Assembly (NCBI GenBank): GCA_008508345.1
Contig: QNGE01002990.1
Span: 10,097-74,096, forward strand
DNA length: 64,000 nt
Direction: 5' to 3'
DNA from: Paragonimus westermani
Taxonomy: Eukaryota > Platyhelminthes > Trematoda > Plagiorchiida > Troglotrematidae
The notes under the pieces were generated by a model that was not told the DNA's origin, ran no database searches, and saw only the letters and a program-made list of their open reading frames with translations. Shown here one piece after another: positions 1 through 13,565 of the stretch (positions are counted from its first letter, which is position 1; each line of letters starts with the position of its first letter). A program made the position numbers and the translations under genes.

Positions 1-3000
1 TACGCGTCCCTACTGGGTCCATGAGATTTTCGCGTTTATCATTCCCAATCCACATGCTGAATCTTCCAGTCAACTGTGTCATCGAAGTAGCTCAATCCAT
101 CTGAAGTATAAATAATCCCGTCACTATGCGATGGTACATTTGGTTTACAACTTGAACTCAAGTGAAATTGTTAAGGGTCATACCAAACACTGCAGTCTAG
201 AGTGATCACGCAGTGAGTGAGTGTAAACTGATAACCCGATCACGCTCTAACGAGCTGCTCTGTGACCTGATTAGAGCATGTGTGCTTCAGCTAGGACGGA
301 ATGATCATGCGGCAATCGCGTGGACTGATTATTCGTTTGAGGAATTTCACCAGTTGCTTGGCTGCCAGGATGTGAATGAGTGCATTTGTAAGGCAAAAAC
401 AACAACAGTGAAATATTCATAGGAATCTGTTCAGTCGTACGGTGTGAACTGTATAGTTAGTAGTGAAACTGTCACTGCAGAAAAAGTGCGTGACAGAGAC
501 AATTAAACGAAATTCCGATTCAAAGATAATCATTAGCTCAGGGTCTAGGTGTTTCGTACGTTGAAGTTAACAAATCAAGCATAATCAGGCACACTTTCTC
601 TCAGCTTTTGCACCTTGCAAGCGATTCAAAATAGTTCATTTAATATCCCAGATCTCTTATAGCCAGTATGGGAGAAGATCAGGTTTCTGCCACAAAGGTC
701 TATTTCGCAGACTCACTGCACTGCTTACAGACTACAATTTCGTACGTGATGTTGTTTCAAACCACATAGTTGGGGAAACTTAACGAAATCAACCTCCGGT
801 AATCGGAATTACAAGTGATCGAATAGCAACCAAACCTGGTAGTTGGTCTGCGGATGATACTTTGCGTGGGAAAATGAGTGTCTACAGACTAGTCTATGTC
901 CTATTCACACTATATTCGTGTGTTGTACTTGTAGGGATTATCGATAATAAATCAGACTATCACCGGCTGTCGTGCATGTCACTCGAGCGTGTTAGCCCTA
1001 ACAATTTGAGATCACAGGAACTGTAGCGCTGAGTTGCCGTTAAGGCAACCTACATCCGTCTGTTACAAGGAAACACATCAGAATATCGGACATTATGCTA
1101 GGTCAACCTCAGGAAACTTGTCTATCAATCGTGAGTCCACTGTGCTCTAAAGTAGTTTGTCGCTGTCTGATAAACATTCGGCGACCAGCAGAGTGAGTTC
1201 GCGTTCTCGAGCGACTTATCCAGACCTTGTTATCAGGGCAGCGTGTACCCTCGAATATGTGGTTGTTTATCATTACAGAAATGGAGTATTTGGCAGACTG
1301 TCAAAATTAAGTTAACATTAATTCAAGTTATATTCTCTTTCTTAGCACGCTGCCATGTACTGATGGTCCGGGGACGTTTTCATTAATTTGTTCGCATAAA
1401 TATTGTTTTCCTTGTCAAACGGCTCGGTTATCTAAGTAGTCCCAAAGACCGAGACAAAAGTTACGGCATTTTGATTCCGCGTGTTATCAATAAAGTGATT
1501 GCCAGCACTTTAGGTTCACAGTCAAGACGATCGTATTGTTGTGAGCTACGAACGCGGAGGATGCAAGGACTGTTTGTTTGGAAAATCAACACGTGGTGTA
1601 TAGGCTTCAACATCGCAAAAAGAAAACACATATTTGCACATAACGTTGAGCGAGGGACGTAACGGTTGCTCCAATTAGCAATACTCATCTCAGGCATAGA
1701 AAAATGAACGTTTTATGCCAAAGTTCGCTGCAACTTTTTTCTTGTACTTCGCCCTCGTTACTTCAATAATCGAATGTAGGTTCCCGCCTTACTGCTGAAT
1801 AGCGATGTTAGTAGTGTGGTATGATCACTCGCCCTCATTACAGTAATACTGTTGTATAACGGGCAGCTTCGTCCGTGGTTAGTATTATACATACATTCGG
1901 GAACTAATGGACAGGTCTGCACGCCAGGGAGACGATGGATTAGAAGCGACTATTGGAATAGTGTATACGCATTATAGGGGACGTGTCACCATGACGAATG
2001 ACAATGTACTGCCGCCCAATGTGTGTGAATACACGTCAGCTGTGCAAATGAATGTACGAAGTCGTAGTGCTATGCTTTAACATAACCTGTAAGGGACTGC
2101 TTGTAATAAACGACTTCGGAGGCCAAACGTTTGTTGTGGTCACATCAGCACCAAGTCCACTTCCGACAATGGCACTGATCACTCCAGCACACATTCCTCA
2201 GTCTCATACGGAATGAGCCAAATAATCAAATGAATTGACTGCTCAAGCAGTATTCCGTGTACAGTTTACGCTGGGACCCAGCAAGGTCAACGTCGGGCAC
2301 TGAAACTGTATTACTTACAAACAGTGTGTAAGATTTGGGCATTTGAATGGTAACCAAGTGCGAAAAATCAGAGATTTGGCTGAATTCAAACTGGTGACAA
2401 AAACGGTATGTCCGCACTCGACAATTGCTGTGTAAGACGAGCTATGAAGCTTCAACAAAGCTCACAATTTTCATATTTGAACTCTTAATCTGCTACATCA
2501 TATGGAATCCACCAGGTGAAGATTTCTCAAACAGTCAAGCTGGTACCCATCAAGGCCAGCGTGAAATTTATAGATCCCTGACGTAGTTTTGTGGGTCAGT
2601 TGATATGGCAATGATCACACATGGGGATTCTTTTTTGGCGTTGGCTCGAAACTAGTCCACATCTAGTTGGTTCTTTTCTACATTATCATATCTATCAAAC
2701 TACTACTACTCAATGTGGTAAGTTGGTGCCAATGTTAGTACGGTCATTTGGTGGGTCTTTCGTCTAGATAATCACTCCCTGGCAGGAAAATGTTTCCGTC
2801 CTATAAGTGTCTGACTTAACTTACGGACTCGTTTGTATGTGCAACAAAGTTGTCCAAAGTTAGGCTCTTGGTTTTAGTAACCAGTAAGGACAATATTAGA
2901 AGTGCGCCCCTCAGATGAAGTCACAAACCAGATGCGTTGTTGTATAAGGCGGTATGCGTTAGGGTATTAGCTACAAAGTGTACTGAAGTTAAAGACATGT

Positions 3001-6000
3001 CATAGGACCTTTAGTGATCAAGCCGCAGTTGACCAGTTGGCCTACACTGGTTTCGTTTGTTAGTTCTTCCCTTGTTAGTGTTAGCCAACTATTCGTTCAC
3101 ATGAACTCAAGCTAGTCTTCTTTAACTACTGAAAAACGCTTTGTCCGTTCAAAAATCTAAAGCTTAGGAAGCAACTATCAACCGATTTTGCTATACCATA
3201 TCCAGCAGAATACCATGTAAATATTCTTCTCCTAAAAAATCGTATGCGGCTAATTATCTGCTAGTATTTCCGGACTGCCTACCATGATGTGAAAATACGG
3301 GTTGCCTGATCTGTTGCATTCCCTTACACTTCAACTCAACTATTTTTCAATATATTGTAACCGTTTGCCTCGACAGTTAGAGTCTCTTTACATTTCTTTA
3401 GTGTATTCCATCTTGCTAGTGGTGGTGATGATAAATACAAGGGGTAGGTTAGTCAGCCGAGTTCCAACCGATGTGTATTGTGATCGATGCGGAGATCAAG
3501 TCTCAGTACACAAGTCTGTAAAAGGTGTGTTCACATTCCGTGCGCGTCTGGTGCCTTTTTTCGTATTGCCTGCTCTCTTTTGAAGTCCACATCACGTGAC
3601 AGTCATCGGACTTGTCAGCTAAGTGATGAAATCCATTAAGGAAGTTCGAACAGTCTCTGACGTGTCAAAATTTGATTTACTAAAAAATTGTTGGGCCTGA
3701 ATGGTGTCGCACGAAGCTCGCTATAGGACTTCGGTCAGTTCTCAATGGCGCTCGCAGGTTTGGTTGCCTGGTTTGAAACCTCACATCTTTGAGGCCAAGA
3801 TGAAGACAAAACCCATACTATTTTGCTGTGTTTTGAGAGGATATCTCCAACACTAAACGTACAAAATTGTTTCCTATCAGTACATTCGTGATCAACCTAT
3901 AGTTGACATGATTGGATACTGTTTACCCCTCTTTTAATGTGATCAAATATGTATCCAGTGTTTGTTAATGTGCATTGCACAATAGAATTCTGGAAATCAT
4001 ATGTCACACGCATGTTAGATTGTTGAATAAAACGGTGACAGTTTATTCGTGAATTGTAAAGTTGAGCGATGAAAACCAGAAATGTGGACTCAAAATAAAT
4101 GTGGTCAATTTACTTTTATCCCCAGATAAGGTGAGCTACATATCAAGTGTAGTTGTTGAACTTGGTAACCTGTTAGTAATACTTAACGAAGTTCAGCGTC
4201 CAACAAATCTCTTCGTCGATTTTGATAGCAGTTCAATCAGCAATCGGACCGATAGCCCATCACTTAGTGAAACAGAGCTCTTATCCGCATGGCCGCTAAA
4301 GAATTTTTGTCTCATTTGCAGAAACGAAGAACACCAGTATAGAGCTATTCAAAGACGTTTCAAGTGTTCACACATAGACCAATAAATTCCTTGTTATGGA
4401 TGATGTAGATGGACTAGGAAAAAACTTAACGTACTTTATAAACGGACATTTATGAAATGGTTCCCTATCTGTCATAAGTTTGTATTCAGGAACACTGTAC
4501 GATGAAAAATTCGTGGGTTTCAGCTTTGCAATCATAAAAACAAGCCAGTGACTGCACCTTATTATCCGGACGTTTTGTTCTATAGCATCCGTAACTCAGT
4601 CATAAAAACGAAGCGAACACAAAGTTTAAGTTTTGAGCTTCAGCCTCAGTAACTGTGAGTAATATTTTTTTAGAAATACCAGTTGGCTATGTTCCTGCTG
4701 GTCCGCTAGTGAGGTAGCGTCAGACTCCAGTCTAGCTGTAGCTGGTTTCATCGGCTGTGTACAAACCTTTAACACGTTGTATTAAACTCAGAACTCCGTT
4801 CTGATGAGACAGGCTTGTTAAAAACTATCACATGGTCGATTCATCCCAGTTATGCATCCGTTTGTAGTCCTTTGTAAGAGGTATGTTTCATATTCGGTAT
4901 CCATTGTGTTATTAAACATGCCTCAGATAATTAATTCAAAAAAATATCTTGTTTCAAAGCGTACATCGCTTCATGAAACTGTTCCCCGACTAGGCTCCTA
5001 TTTTCCTTGCACGCTGACTCCATCTCTTGTCTCTGGGCTTAGGTGCAGTTAGTTTCAAAAGTTTTCCAATAACAAGTCTGAAGTCCCCGGAAAAACAGAC
5101 GGCTTTAGTGCATCAGTCTGTCGGTCAAATACCTGAGATAATCACGAAATTTATATAACCAAATGATTCCAACGATTCACAGCAGAGTGATGAATGGCGG
5201 TTTAGACATAATAAGATTTCATCAAGACTATGCGTGTTGAGGAATCAAGCTAAAGATATGGGTAAACGTCAGATCAGAAGTTCGTAATCACGGTAGTCGC
5301 AGAACAGTATGAGAAATATTCTTCTTAGCTTCTGTAATGAAATTAGTCACCGATTTCTGACGATGATCAGAAAGTTGGCAAGTATACGCCGCTGATCCGG
5401 AATAGCCTGAACGACGAATTTTACAACAAGTTTGCTATAAAATAGTCCCATTTGCTGACGGGCAGTGTGTGAAAGATCTCCCGACGCGTTCAGGGGCCAT
5501 GATTAATAGTGTTTTAGTCCTCAAGCTAAGTGCAATTTTCTGATCAGCAACAGCTATGGGAAGGTAACGTTATTTTTATTGATGCGTTTCTATCTCATTC
5601 TTTAGAAAAACGCAATTATCATAGCTGTTATTCATTAAGTCTTTGTTGCAAATTATCCAGCCTGTGCATGTGCCTGCTTCAAACAGTGTGCCACATTCGG
5701 AGTTTGGTTGAACGAGTTGAGACTGGAACTCACCAATTTGTTTATGAAAAACGTAATTCCTTATGCGTACACTCTACCAGTGAACATCCGGGGATTCGAT
5801 TGATTTCAAATAAACAACAGAGAAAATTAATCAAATTTTTGACTGTCGGACAGATTCTTAAGTCGACTGCCTTCCAATAAAGACATAAGAGTCGAGTTTC
5901 GTTGTTACCACTTGGCAACTGTGTTGTACTGACAATTGGGTAACCCAAACATTACTCACCAGCAAATGTGACTGAAGCTTTATATCTGATATTTCTGCAA

Positions 6001-6739
6001 CGCCATGTCACTGAAGCAGGGATTAACGTGCTTGCCCAGTGAAACGGTGGCTGGAGTTCATATCCCGATCGTGGTATGTTTAAAATAAGTCGCTTTGACT
6101 TTAAATAAAATTGTTCAGTTTGCAGAAATAAACAGTCCATCATTTAGTTACGTCAGTCGTTTCTAGAACTATTAATTTATAATCAAAATGCATGTGCAAC
6201 TTTTCCTCGCTTGTTCAGTTGAAACAGATTTTCTACAATTTACCAGTGAGAAACCAGTTCCAAAAATTTGGACGATCTTCGAATTAATCAAATTCCAAAA
6301 AATGCCCCGCTTCCGTGTTCAAACATGAACTAATAAGCTGTAACAAAAGCAAGACTCGAATTTAGTGGGTTTTTTTCTAACATGGTTAACTGAAAAGTTT
6401 ACTGCAATATAACACCTATAGTCAATTGTGAGGTTTGTCCGATTTATGTAAGGTATGTCAGTTCCTAGTTTAGAAGCCAAAAATGCTTTGCGGCCGTTTT
6501 TTGCAGTTTTGTCAACAAGGTAGTTACAACTAAGCCAAGAGGAAACATAAATTCTCAACACGGTCTGCATTCTCGTCAGTAATGTCTGAAGAAATATTGA
6601 ACAAACAAACCACAAGTTACAGTTTAATGAAAGTAGTTATCTTTCAAGCATGTTAGTGGAAAATAAGCAGTTCTTGAACAAAAATGTAGGATTTCACTGA
6701 AACCCACTTGAGCGGTGATGAAATGTGAAGAGATGCAAT
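1..6739. other. No gene recognised; non-coding DNA
   Basis: No frame here is long enough, or similar enough to a known family, to be called a gene. The most protein-like stretch is a 69-codon + frame at 213-422, and the longest + frames are 116 codons (5530-5880) and 107 codons (4062-4385). None has convincing splice signals with a matching partner exon, and frames of this size recur at random through the window. Part of 5950-6140 (minus strand) resembles the short open pieces left by dispersed repeats, but no copy was aligned. I see no tRNA, rRNA or simple repeat array in this stretch. Confidence 0.5.
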
Positions 6740-6821
6740 AAACCACAATCGTGTGTCTCGTTGGGGTTTACCACAATTATCATCAAATTACTCCAGGATG
6801 AATGTTAATGGGTTTTCGCTC

Positions 6822-7298
6822 TTAAGTTCCGTTTCTCTCATTACTAACATACTGTGGTGGATTGTCAGGTCGAAGGTGCGAGTTTTCAAACGCTCGGTCG
6901 AATACCTCAACGCGGGGGGAGGTACGTTCAAAAGCCTGCTGCGATCGGATCAAGAACAACGTGCGCGATCGGNATAAAGATTGTGCTTTGTTGGACGCCT
7001 TCTCGCTACAATACGGAAGTATCAGGTATGCGTGACACAAAATCCTGGATTGCAAACTGTAACTGCTGTGAACCCCTAGTCTGAACCTCGTGACTGAGTG
7101 ACCAATCACTTTTAATGCAGATTTGAGGGCAAAAACCATAGTGACATGTAGCGTCAAATCTGCTCCAAGAAGTCTGCAGTCAAAAGCTGAGTTACTGATC
7201 AAACAACTGTACGCCAATCTTAAGCAAACTAACCTCTTCTGTTCTAGAATCGTTCGCAGCTGCGATCTCTGCCTAGTTTCTCTAAGGAGGAAATCCAC
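6822..7298 (-). other. Unrecognised 158-codon minus frame spanning an ambiguous base
   Basis: A minus-strand frame of 158 codons crosses one undetermined base at 6973, so its openness there is not certain. The translation is rich in Arg, Ser and Leu, shows no domain, signal peptide or clear membrane segment, and overlaps + frames of 75-76 codons in the same DNA. That pattern is typical of a GC-richer repeat fragment rather than a gene. I do not recognise it. It could be part of an unclassified interspersed repeat; a self-search of the genome would settle that. Confidence 0.2.
6973..6973. other. Single ambiguous base (N)
   Basis: One N is present in otherwise resolved sequence. It falls inside the open minus frame at 6822-7298, so the continuity of that frame cannot be judged. 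Confidence 0.95.
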
Positions 7299-7350
7299 GG
7301 ACGCTGTTTTTCTTACGTTCTGTGCACACGTGCTATATGGTTTGGATTAA

Positions 7351-8749
7351 AAACTGTGAAGTTACGAATACTCTGTATATTTCCCCAAATAATGTCTTAC
7401 ATTTAGTAGGCTACCAGTCCCCACAAACTTTGCACAAAGTTTGATAATCATATGTGTTCAAAGTGTTTCCTGCAGACACACTCATACTGAGCTATAACAA
7501 CACATTTTTCGCCCACTAATTTCTACGATTTTCCCATATGTAGTGTATCAGCATACATGGCTAGGCAGGCAGAAGGTCCCGAAAATTTTGAGTACTCGCC
7601 CCAAAACCTTAATAACTGCAGGCGCATAAAAATATATTACAGTATTTTTTTGCTTCACTCACAGCCGCAAATGACACGTTCAATTTAGCTGTAAACTATT
7701 CATGACTGCCAGCCAAACGTGTTCAATGTTAATCCTTATTTATTATGCATAATGGATTTACTACTTTATAATTGAGGAGTAATGTGACGAATTTGTTAAG
7801 TTGGTAGAGACCCAAGTCAGAAATTTAGATGGCGACACCTGGGATGGATATAAGAAAGCGTTAATGATCGCATCTCCCTCTGCGATTCATGTCATACCAG
7901 ATAGCCTATGAATCTACGCAATCCAAGTTACCATCAGAGATGTAATGAACAGCCCCTTCGTCTTATTTTATCCTCGTTAATTCCAAACATTTTGAAGAAT
8001 TATATTGGTGACCAACGAATAAATGTCATCGTGATAGTCCGGATAATCATCCGTAAGATCACCAGCTTTATGGGATTGCAGAGAGGCAAATAAGTTTGAT
8101 CTTCGTTTTTTATAGAGTAGAACAAGTGAAGATTTTCCACAAGTTGAGATTCCACAGGTGGTTTAAACTTCAAGTGAAAGCTGTCTAACCCAGAGGTTCT
8201 AAACAACCAAGTTGGCGAGCGTCGCTCTAAAATTACAATCAGGGGTGAGCTAAAATTTTCTGAAATGATTTGTCTTAGATACTAGTTCTGCTTCTTTCAA
8301 AGTAATCGGTGCATGACGAGCGACCAGTGTGCACCACGTCAACCCCATTGTTGTGACAACCTTGAGAGCACGTCGGGAACTCGATCATCCCCTGCATAAG
8401 CGCCTCTAGGCATGCCTACAACAAGCACACCCCCTCAACCGTCGTTATTTGGCCCGCGAATGTGCTGGTCTACATGCTGGACATTTACGGTCTGGTTTCT
8501 GGCCCCTATATTCGGTCGCTTGGCAGTGCACTGCGACAAAAGTTAAGACGGAATTTTTGGCCTCAGGCCTACACTTCAGACTGCCACTGGCGGCAAGCAT
8601 GTACTACAGGTGAGGCATTATCGCAACTTTAGTCGACACAGTAATTTCATGCGACACTGGCAGAAGTCCTACCTATTTGGCGTTACCGCCATCCGTTTAT
8701 CGTAAATAAAACATCTTGCACAGGAACGCAAACTCCCACTTAAACTCGG
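7351..8749. other. No gene recognised; GC-richer block from about 8300
   Basis: Nothing coding can be supported. The first kilobase is AT-rich. From about 8300 to 8700 the sequence becomes noticeably richer in GC and CpG and runs directly into the retrotransposon copy that can be aligned from about 8750. This block may be the 5' untranslated region or internal promoter of that element. It has no visible counterpart in front of the second copy, so the assignment is inference. Confidence 0.35.
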
Positions 8750-9005
8750 TGTGTGGACAGACACTCAGCACCTGGACCCTACCTTCCATGCGATATCCAC
8801 AAAGGGAACTACTTCATATTTTTTGTTACTTGTAGACCTGTACGTTGCGCTGCCTCTCTCAATTATTGATCGCATCCGTGTAGCTGACTGTCGGAAGTCC
8901 CAGTACTCTTGAGAGCCTGACTGGTAACTGTCTGTGATATATTTGTAGTGAACGGATTTCCACAGTATGGTGATCGTTTAGCTTATCCTGCTCTCAAGAT
9001 ATGCA

Positions 9006-10015
9006 GTGTGTGATAAGGGGCTCCGCAAAAACTGCAGAATTCTAACTCGTCTTCTGTGGGCGCTTCAAGCTAACTCAACCGGGAGACTGATTCAGCCTTC
9101 CACAGGACTTCAAGAGAGAATCCAGTTGAAAATGAATGTGTGTTCAACTTGTATAGTAGCCGTGATATCAGAAGAGGGTCACAGTGTGCTACAGAGCATG
9201 TTACTCAGTAACCGCCACACCTGTTGCCTTATCGAAGCTTAACCCCACTCTACCTCGCCTTAGTGAATCTGCGAACACAACTCCTAGAAAGGAAAGAGCT
9301 GCAAAGCCAGTCAAACCGAGTGAACGGTTATCGCTTCAATAGCTGATTGATCTGACCTGCGTGGATAACACGAACCATCGCTCCTTAGCTACTGTGACAC
9401 TATCTGGTAAACTTGCTGACTCCAAGTCTGTTTTTGCTGACCAAAATAATAGCCCACGTTCTGTTAACCATCGTCAATCAGGAAGACCATCGCAACCAAA
9501 CTACTCCAAATCTAAGACACCCACGCAACTACAGCCGACCAACCTGGTCAAAGTAAACGGAGAGAAACTGGGTAAAATCCAGCCCGTTCACGCTGACGGA
9601 CACCGTAAGCAGAACATCATAGGCAAGACCATTAGAACATCCAGGATAATACCACTAAACTCGCCCATATTTGTGTGTCGGTCTGTAATTGCGTACAGTC
9701 TGCCCGACAGTAGTTTACCATTGCTAGTAGATTGGGTGAAACATAGTAGAAAGGAATTTCTGGAAGTTCTTGAAACAGTAGGGTTTCTCTGATATCTTCC
9801 TAGGGCGACTTCAAATGCTACGAAGGAGGTCTGACCCTAAGTACGTTCTTGTGGCATGTCCGCTGCCGGTTACTCTTCATTCCGTAGCTGAATTTGATAA
9901 GCTGGTGGCGGTGCAACCATACAGTCGCAACATGGGTGAGAACTCAATTAGGATACAACTTGATTGGGAAAAATACAATATTCACTCGCTGTCTGGGGCC
10001 CAAGCAAGTGATTAA
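9006..10015 (+). pseudogene. Broken retrotransposon ORF1 (copy A)
   Basis: Three open pieces follow one another: 9006-9242, 9361-9792 (143 codons, the longest intact part) and 9815-10015, with frame changes between them. The first retains part of a Cys/His-rich segment ending in the motif MNVCSTCIVAVIS, which matches MCSTCIVDVTS in copy B, but several finger cysteines are lost. The 143-codon piece is basic and rich in Ser, Thr and Lys, and contains KLGKIQPVHADGH, matching KLGKIQPIHVDGH in copy B. In CR1-type elements ORF1 products bind nucleic acid and package the element RNA. The frame breaks mean no functional protein is expected. Confidence 0.55.
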
Positions 10016-10529
10016 AGTAAGCGCAGCAGCAATGTGCCCGCCTCCGAAATTGCTGATGAAATTACCCAAGCTGTTCACGATCTAGCGTTACTTACTGGTC
10101 TGTCTGGTCTAACAGCCACCGAAGTAAATCATCTGCTCCGATCATCGTGCTTAGCCTTAATGAGTGCGCCCTGTCTTCTGGGAGTAAACTTTTAACAGAA
10201 GAAATTACTAAACAGGTGTATACAGCATGGCTGACAGCTAGCTAGGATCAGACATCACCCTGATATACCAAGAAACATCATGTCAGAGTGGAGACAACTA
10301 TCTACTGCTCAAAACTCCAGTGCTATTGCTCTCAAACTGTCCCGGATGACTTTCGCGTACATGTTAAGTTCAGTCAGGGAGTTTTAAAAAGCCCCGGTTC
10401 CATAGGGAATGGCGATCTCAAAGTACGGTACAACACACTGACTCACCTCTTCTCTCTCGATGAACCACCCCTACCAGATTCACCTGTGTGTAGTGGAATT
10501 GCCTCCTGATACCGTTTGTACACCAACAC

Positions 10530-11100
10530 AGCTTCGCTTTTAATAGACTGAACGGGCTTCGACACCTCCGTTCCGGGCGAGACGCACTTACAGTAGATCT
10601 CAAGGAAATCTGGTGTAAAGAAGTGCGGAATGGTGAATTGTCTATCTCCGACATTATAGTGTTTTCCAGTGGTAAGAAAAACGATAGGGGAGGTAGTGTA
10701 GCTCTTTATTTGAGACCGCACATAAAGATCTCAAGTATTCGTTACAGTCTGCTACTGGATCTTCCGAAGTCAGTTTGGCAATGAGTTAAGCTCACTCAAA
10801 ACTTCACGTGTTTGACTGGTTTGGTTGCACATAGGGATGCCGACGTGGCCTTGCGTAAAGAACTGCGCAAAATAACGTTTTAGAGTATGGTCAAGCATTT
10901 ACAATGAGATATTTTAATCAACCGGAGCTAAGCTTCCAGAACCAGTTAGCCACTACTTTCTCTGTTGAAGGCCGAGATATTTCAGCACGTCCAGAAGCGT
11001 ACGAGATAGCGAGTGAGCCAGGAGCAATCCCTTCTTGATTACACTCTTACCAATGAAGTCGACACTATAAGCAACTTATATACCGCAGCCCTGCTAAGTG
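10530..11100 (+). pseudogene. Broken retrotransposon endonuclease (copy A)
   Basis: After repairing shifts only mentally, + frames show landmarks of an apurinic-type endonuclease in order. The acidic motif PGETHL lies near 10580. A strand resembling the GGSVALYLRP segment lies near 10690-10725. A degenerate version of the catalytic GDFN motif lies near 10900-10915, read here as MRYFNQPE where copy B keeps MGDFNHSE. Replacement of the Gly-Asp pair would abolish catalysis. The normal role of this domain is to nick target DNA for target-primed reverse transcription. Multiple stops confirm that this copy is dead. Confidence 0.5.
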
Positions 11101-11215
11101 GTAGTTAACTTGGGACAATTAGATTCACCTATTCCTACGGAACAAGGCAGTATGCTTCCCAAAGTACGGGTGTAGAGGTCTGTCACAAGGTAAACTTCGC
11201 AGGGATGAAGACAGA

Positions 11216-13309
11216 CCAGTACTGTTAAACAGCAGCAGATCAAGTGGTTCGACTAGTAACTGGTTTTCATATTGTGCAGAAGTTGGGAGCAGTGGAGAAA
11301 GTTTCAGATTGATGGAGATAGTAAGCCATCAAAATGTGAACAGCGGAGGAGATTGATAGTAGCCAGAAGGAATCTGATCAAAGTTGAACTAATCAGCTGC
11401 GATAGTCACGCGTATTACTCCCAGTAGGAGGTGTGAGAAGGTCTAATACTATTTCGACCAGTCGGTTGTTGTATGCTACCGGTCTAAGGGATTAGATTAA
11501 ACTGGATCGAAGGGATGAATTGCTAACAGGCTGGAACTCCTGTACGGTCGATTCTTAGGTCAACCGGTTGCGTGCAATCTTACTTTCCTGTTTTTTGGCG
11601 TTTATCACAATTCACTGTGATTGTCGATATCGTATAAATAAGTTTTAAACGCTCGATTACCTAAGGGTTTTGGTACCGTGCTTTTGTGTCCAGAAGGTTA
11701 TTTTATTACTGATGCCGGCACATACCATGCGTAAATTAATCACTGTGTACGTAAACGCTCGGTCGGTTGCACACAGTAGCTGTTTTCGCTTTTGTTCAGT
11801 GGAGTAGACGGTTACTTCGGTTCCGGACATCCGTCCACAGTTTTTCATTCACAGGAGGAGTGGCGGTTTTTTCCGTATTTTACATGAATCAGGAACAATC
11901 CTTGTTCAAGTGTTTTGTAGTGTATTTCACATGTGGGATGGCTGATTGTGTCTGTAATGGACGATAGCCGTTCTAATGCTAATATGGCACAGTGGGTTAA
12001 CCGTATCAAATTAACCAGCATTCAGTGCTTGTTGAGAAGGTCGTAGTAGCCAACCGAACAACAGTTAACTGGTAAATTGATATCTGTGGGTGTCAAATTT
12101 TACCGACCACAGACTTTAATCGGCTGATAATTAGTAATCGGTACCCTCGAGCTGGAACATCCCCGTGATGACGTGCATCTTCGTTTTCATAATATTTCGA
12201 CTGCTGTTGATGTTCAGTGAAACCTTTCGTTCCTAAATAAGTGATCCACTGTCACTGATAAAACTCTTTCAACGTGCTTACAAGATCATATGCGATTGCT
12301 GTTAAGTATACAAAATTTGCCGCACAACGGCTACACACTGAAATTGAGAACCGATGAGGAGGTGGTACTGGTACACATTCCACTATCGCCCATATCAGAA
12401 TAAGCCTCACCTTTGAGTAATACCATTAATTTTGCGTGTTACGATGCCCAGGATGGAAGTTGGCCCAACCTTCAGTGCCGAGTTGATAGGGCCAGCAAAA
12501 CTCAACAATAGTGAATCGAGGCCACACAAACCTGGGAAACATAAAGGTAAGTTTCGCATAATTCTAAACCACTGTGGATTCAACTTCAAATGAAAGGACC
12601 CGAAAATGAGAACGACATCCACATCTCTCTTCTACCCATAGGATATTTTTATAATTGCGGTCATGGTTCATTCCAGGTCTCTGAAGTATTATTTGCGCTC
12701 TTCTCAGTGTAGTATCGTAGTCAGTTTCGTTCACCCCATCACATTAACCACACTCTCCTACCACCCTCAGTTTTTATTTAACATTTTTTATAATTTGAGT
12801 CCACACCTCCCTTCGATTTATCTGTTTCACCAAGTCTGACTAAACCTGTACCTGAAGAAAAGATCTACTGCAATAGAAAGTTTTAGTGGCTGTTCACCTG
12901 TTGTATCCAAATGACGAACACAACTCAGAGATGAAAAAATCGGAACGAAACTCCTGCTGCACCTTGAACCAATTTCCTCAACCAGATGATTCTAGCATAC
13001 GTTTCATGGCCTGCCGCCTTCTTGGGCTTCAAACGCCGTGCAAACGTAAATCCATATCGGAGGAATCGTTTTTCGCTAATGGTTTCGTTGAACCGAGGAG
13101 ATGAGTGGTAGACCTCACTGTTTTCCTTAACCAATTGCGATCTTACCATATATCTTGAGCACCCGACATTTTCGTTTGGTTGGAGGGATTATGACCTTAT
13201 GATCTTTTTCTCGTTGTCGTTGCCGTAAATTCCTTATTCTACCCGTTTGATTAATCTTCAATATTTATGCAAAGTTCGTACGCTGGAGGCCATTCATGTT
13301 ATTAACGCC
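11216..13309. other. Spacer between the two retrotransposon copies; no gene recognised
   Basis: About 2.1 kb separate the alignable parts of the two copies. The largest frames are under 80 codons and occur on both strands of the same DNA. The first few hundred bases (11216-11560) might be a diverged continuation of copy A, but I cannot align them with copy B. Nothing else is recognised. Confidence 0.4.
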
Positions 13310-13565
13310 GTGTGTTACCCAGGGTGTAATCTACAGACAGGTACTGTATTTTTTGGACCTCACCTTTGGTACGATATTCACAAGGTGAACTACTTACTTT
13401 CTGTTATCTCTGGACTTATATGTTGCGCCATTTCTCTTAATTCTTGCTGGCATTCGTATAACTGGTTGTCGAAAGTCTGAGTACTCTTAAGTGTCTGACT
13501 GTCAATTGTTTGTGGTGTACTGGTGGTGAACTGAGTGTTACAATATGGTGGTCGCTTAGTCGCTC

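Larger units (their letters stand above)
8750..11215 (+). mobile_element. Decayed CR1-like non-LTR retrotransposon, copy A (ORF1 plus endonuclease)
   Basis: This stretch aligns by eye, in the same orientation, with 13310-14700. Shared landmarks include the block around 8985-9060 (matching 13560-13645), the block around 9541-9640 (matching 14099-14190) and the tail around 11130-11200 (matching 14635-14695). It carries a cysteine-rich ORF1-like protein and the start of an apurinic-type endonuclease, in frames broken by shifts and stops. Alignment with the second copy fades after about 11215, before any reverse transcriptase, so this copy is truncated or deleted at its 3' side. The true 5' limit is uncertain and may extend to about 8300. 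The CR1-like label rests on the ORF1 plus endonuclease plus reverse transcriptase arrangement seen across both copies. Confidence 0.65.

Noticed and set aside
4801..4840. CTGATGAGA resembling a hammerhead ribozyme core, as in fluke SINE-like satellites
   Set aside because: No GAAA follows a stem II hairpin at the right distance, and no stems I or III can be drawn. Other CTGATGA matches (24200, 29431, 60791) fail in the same way.
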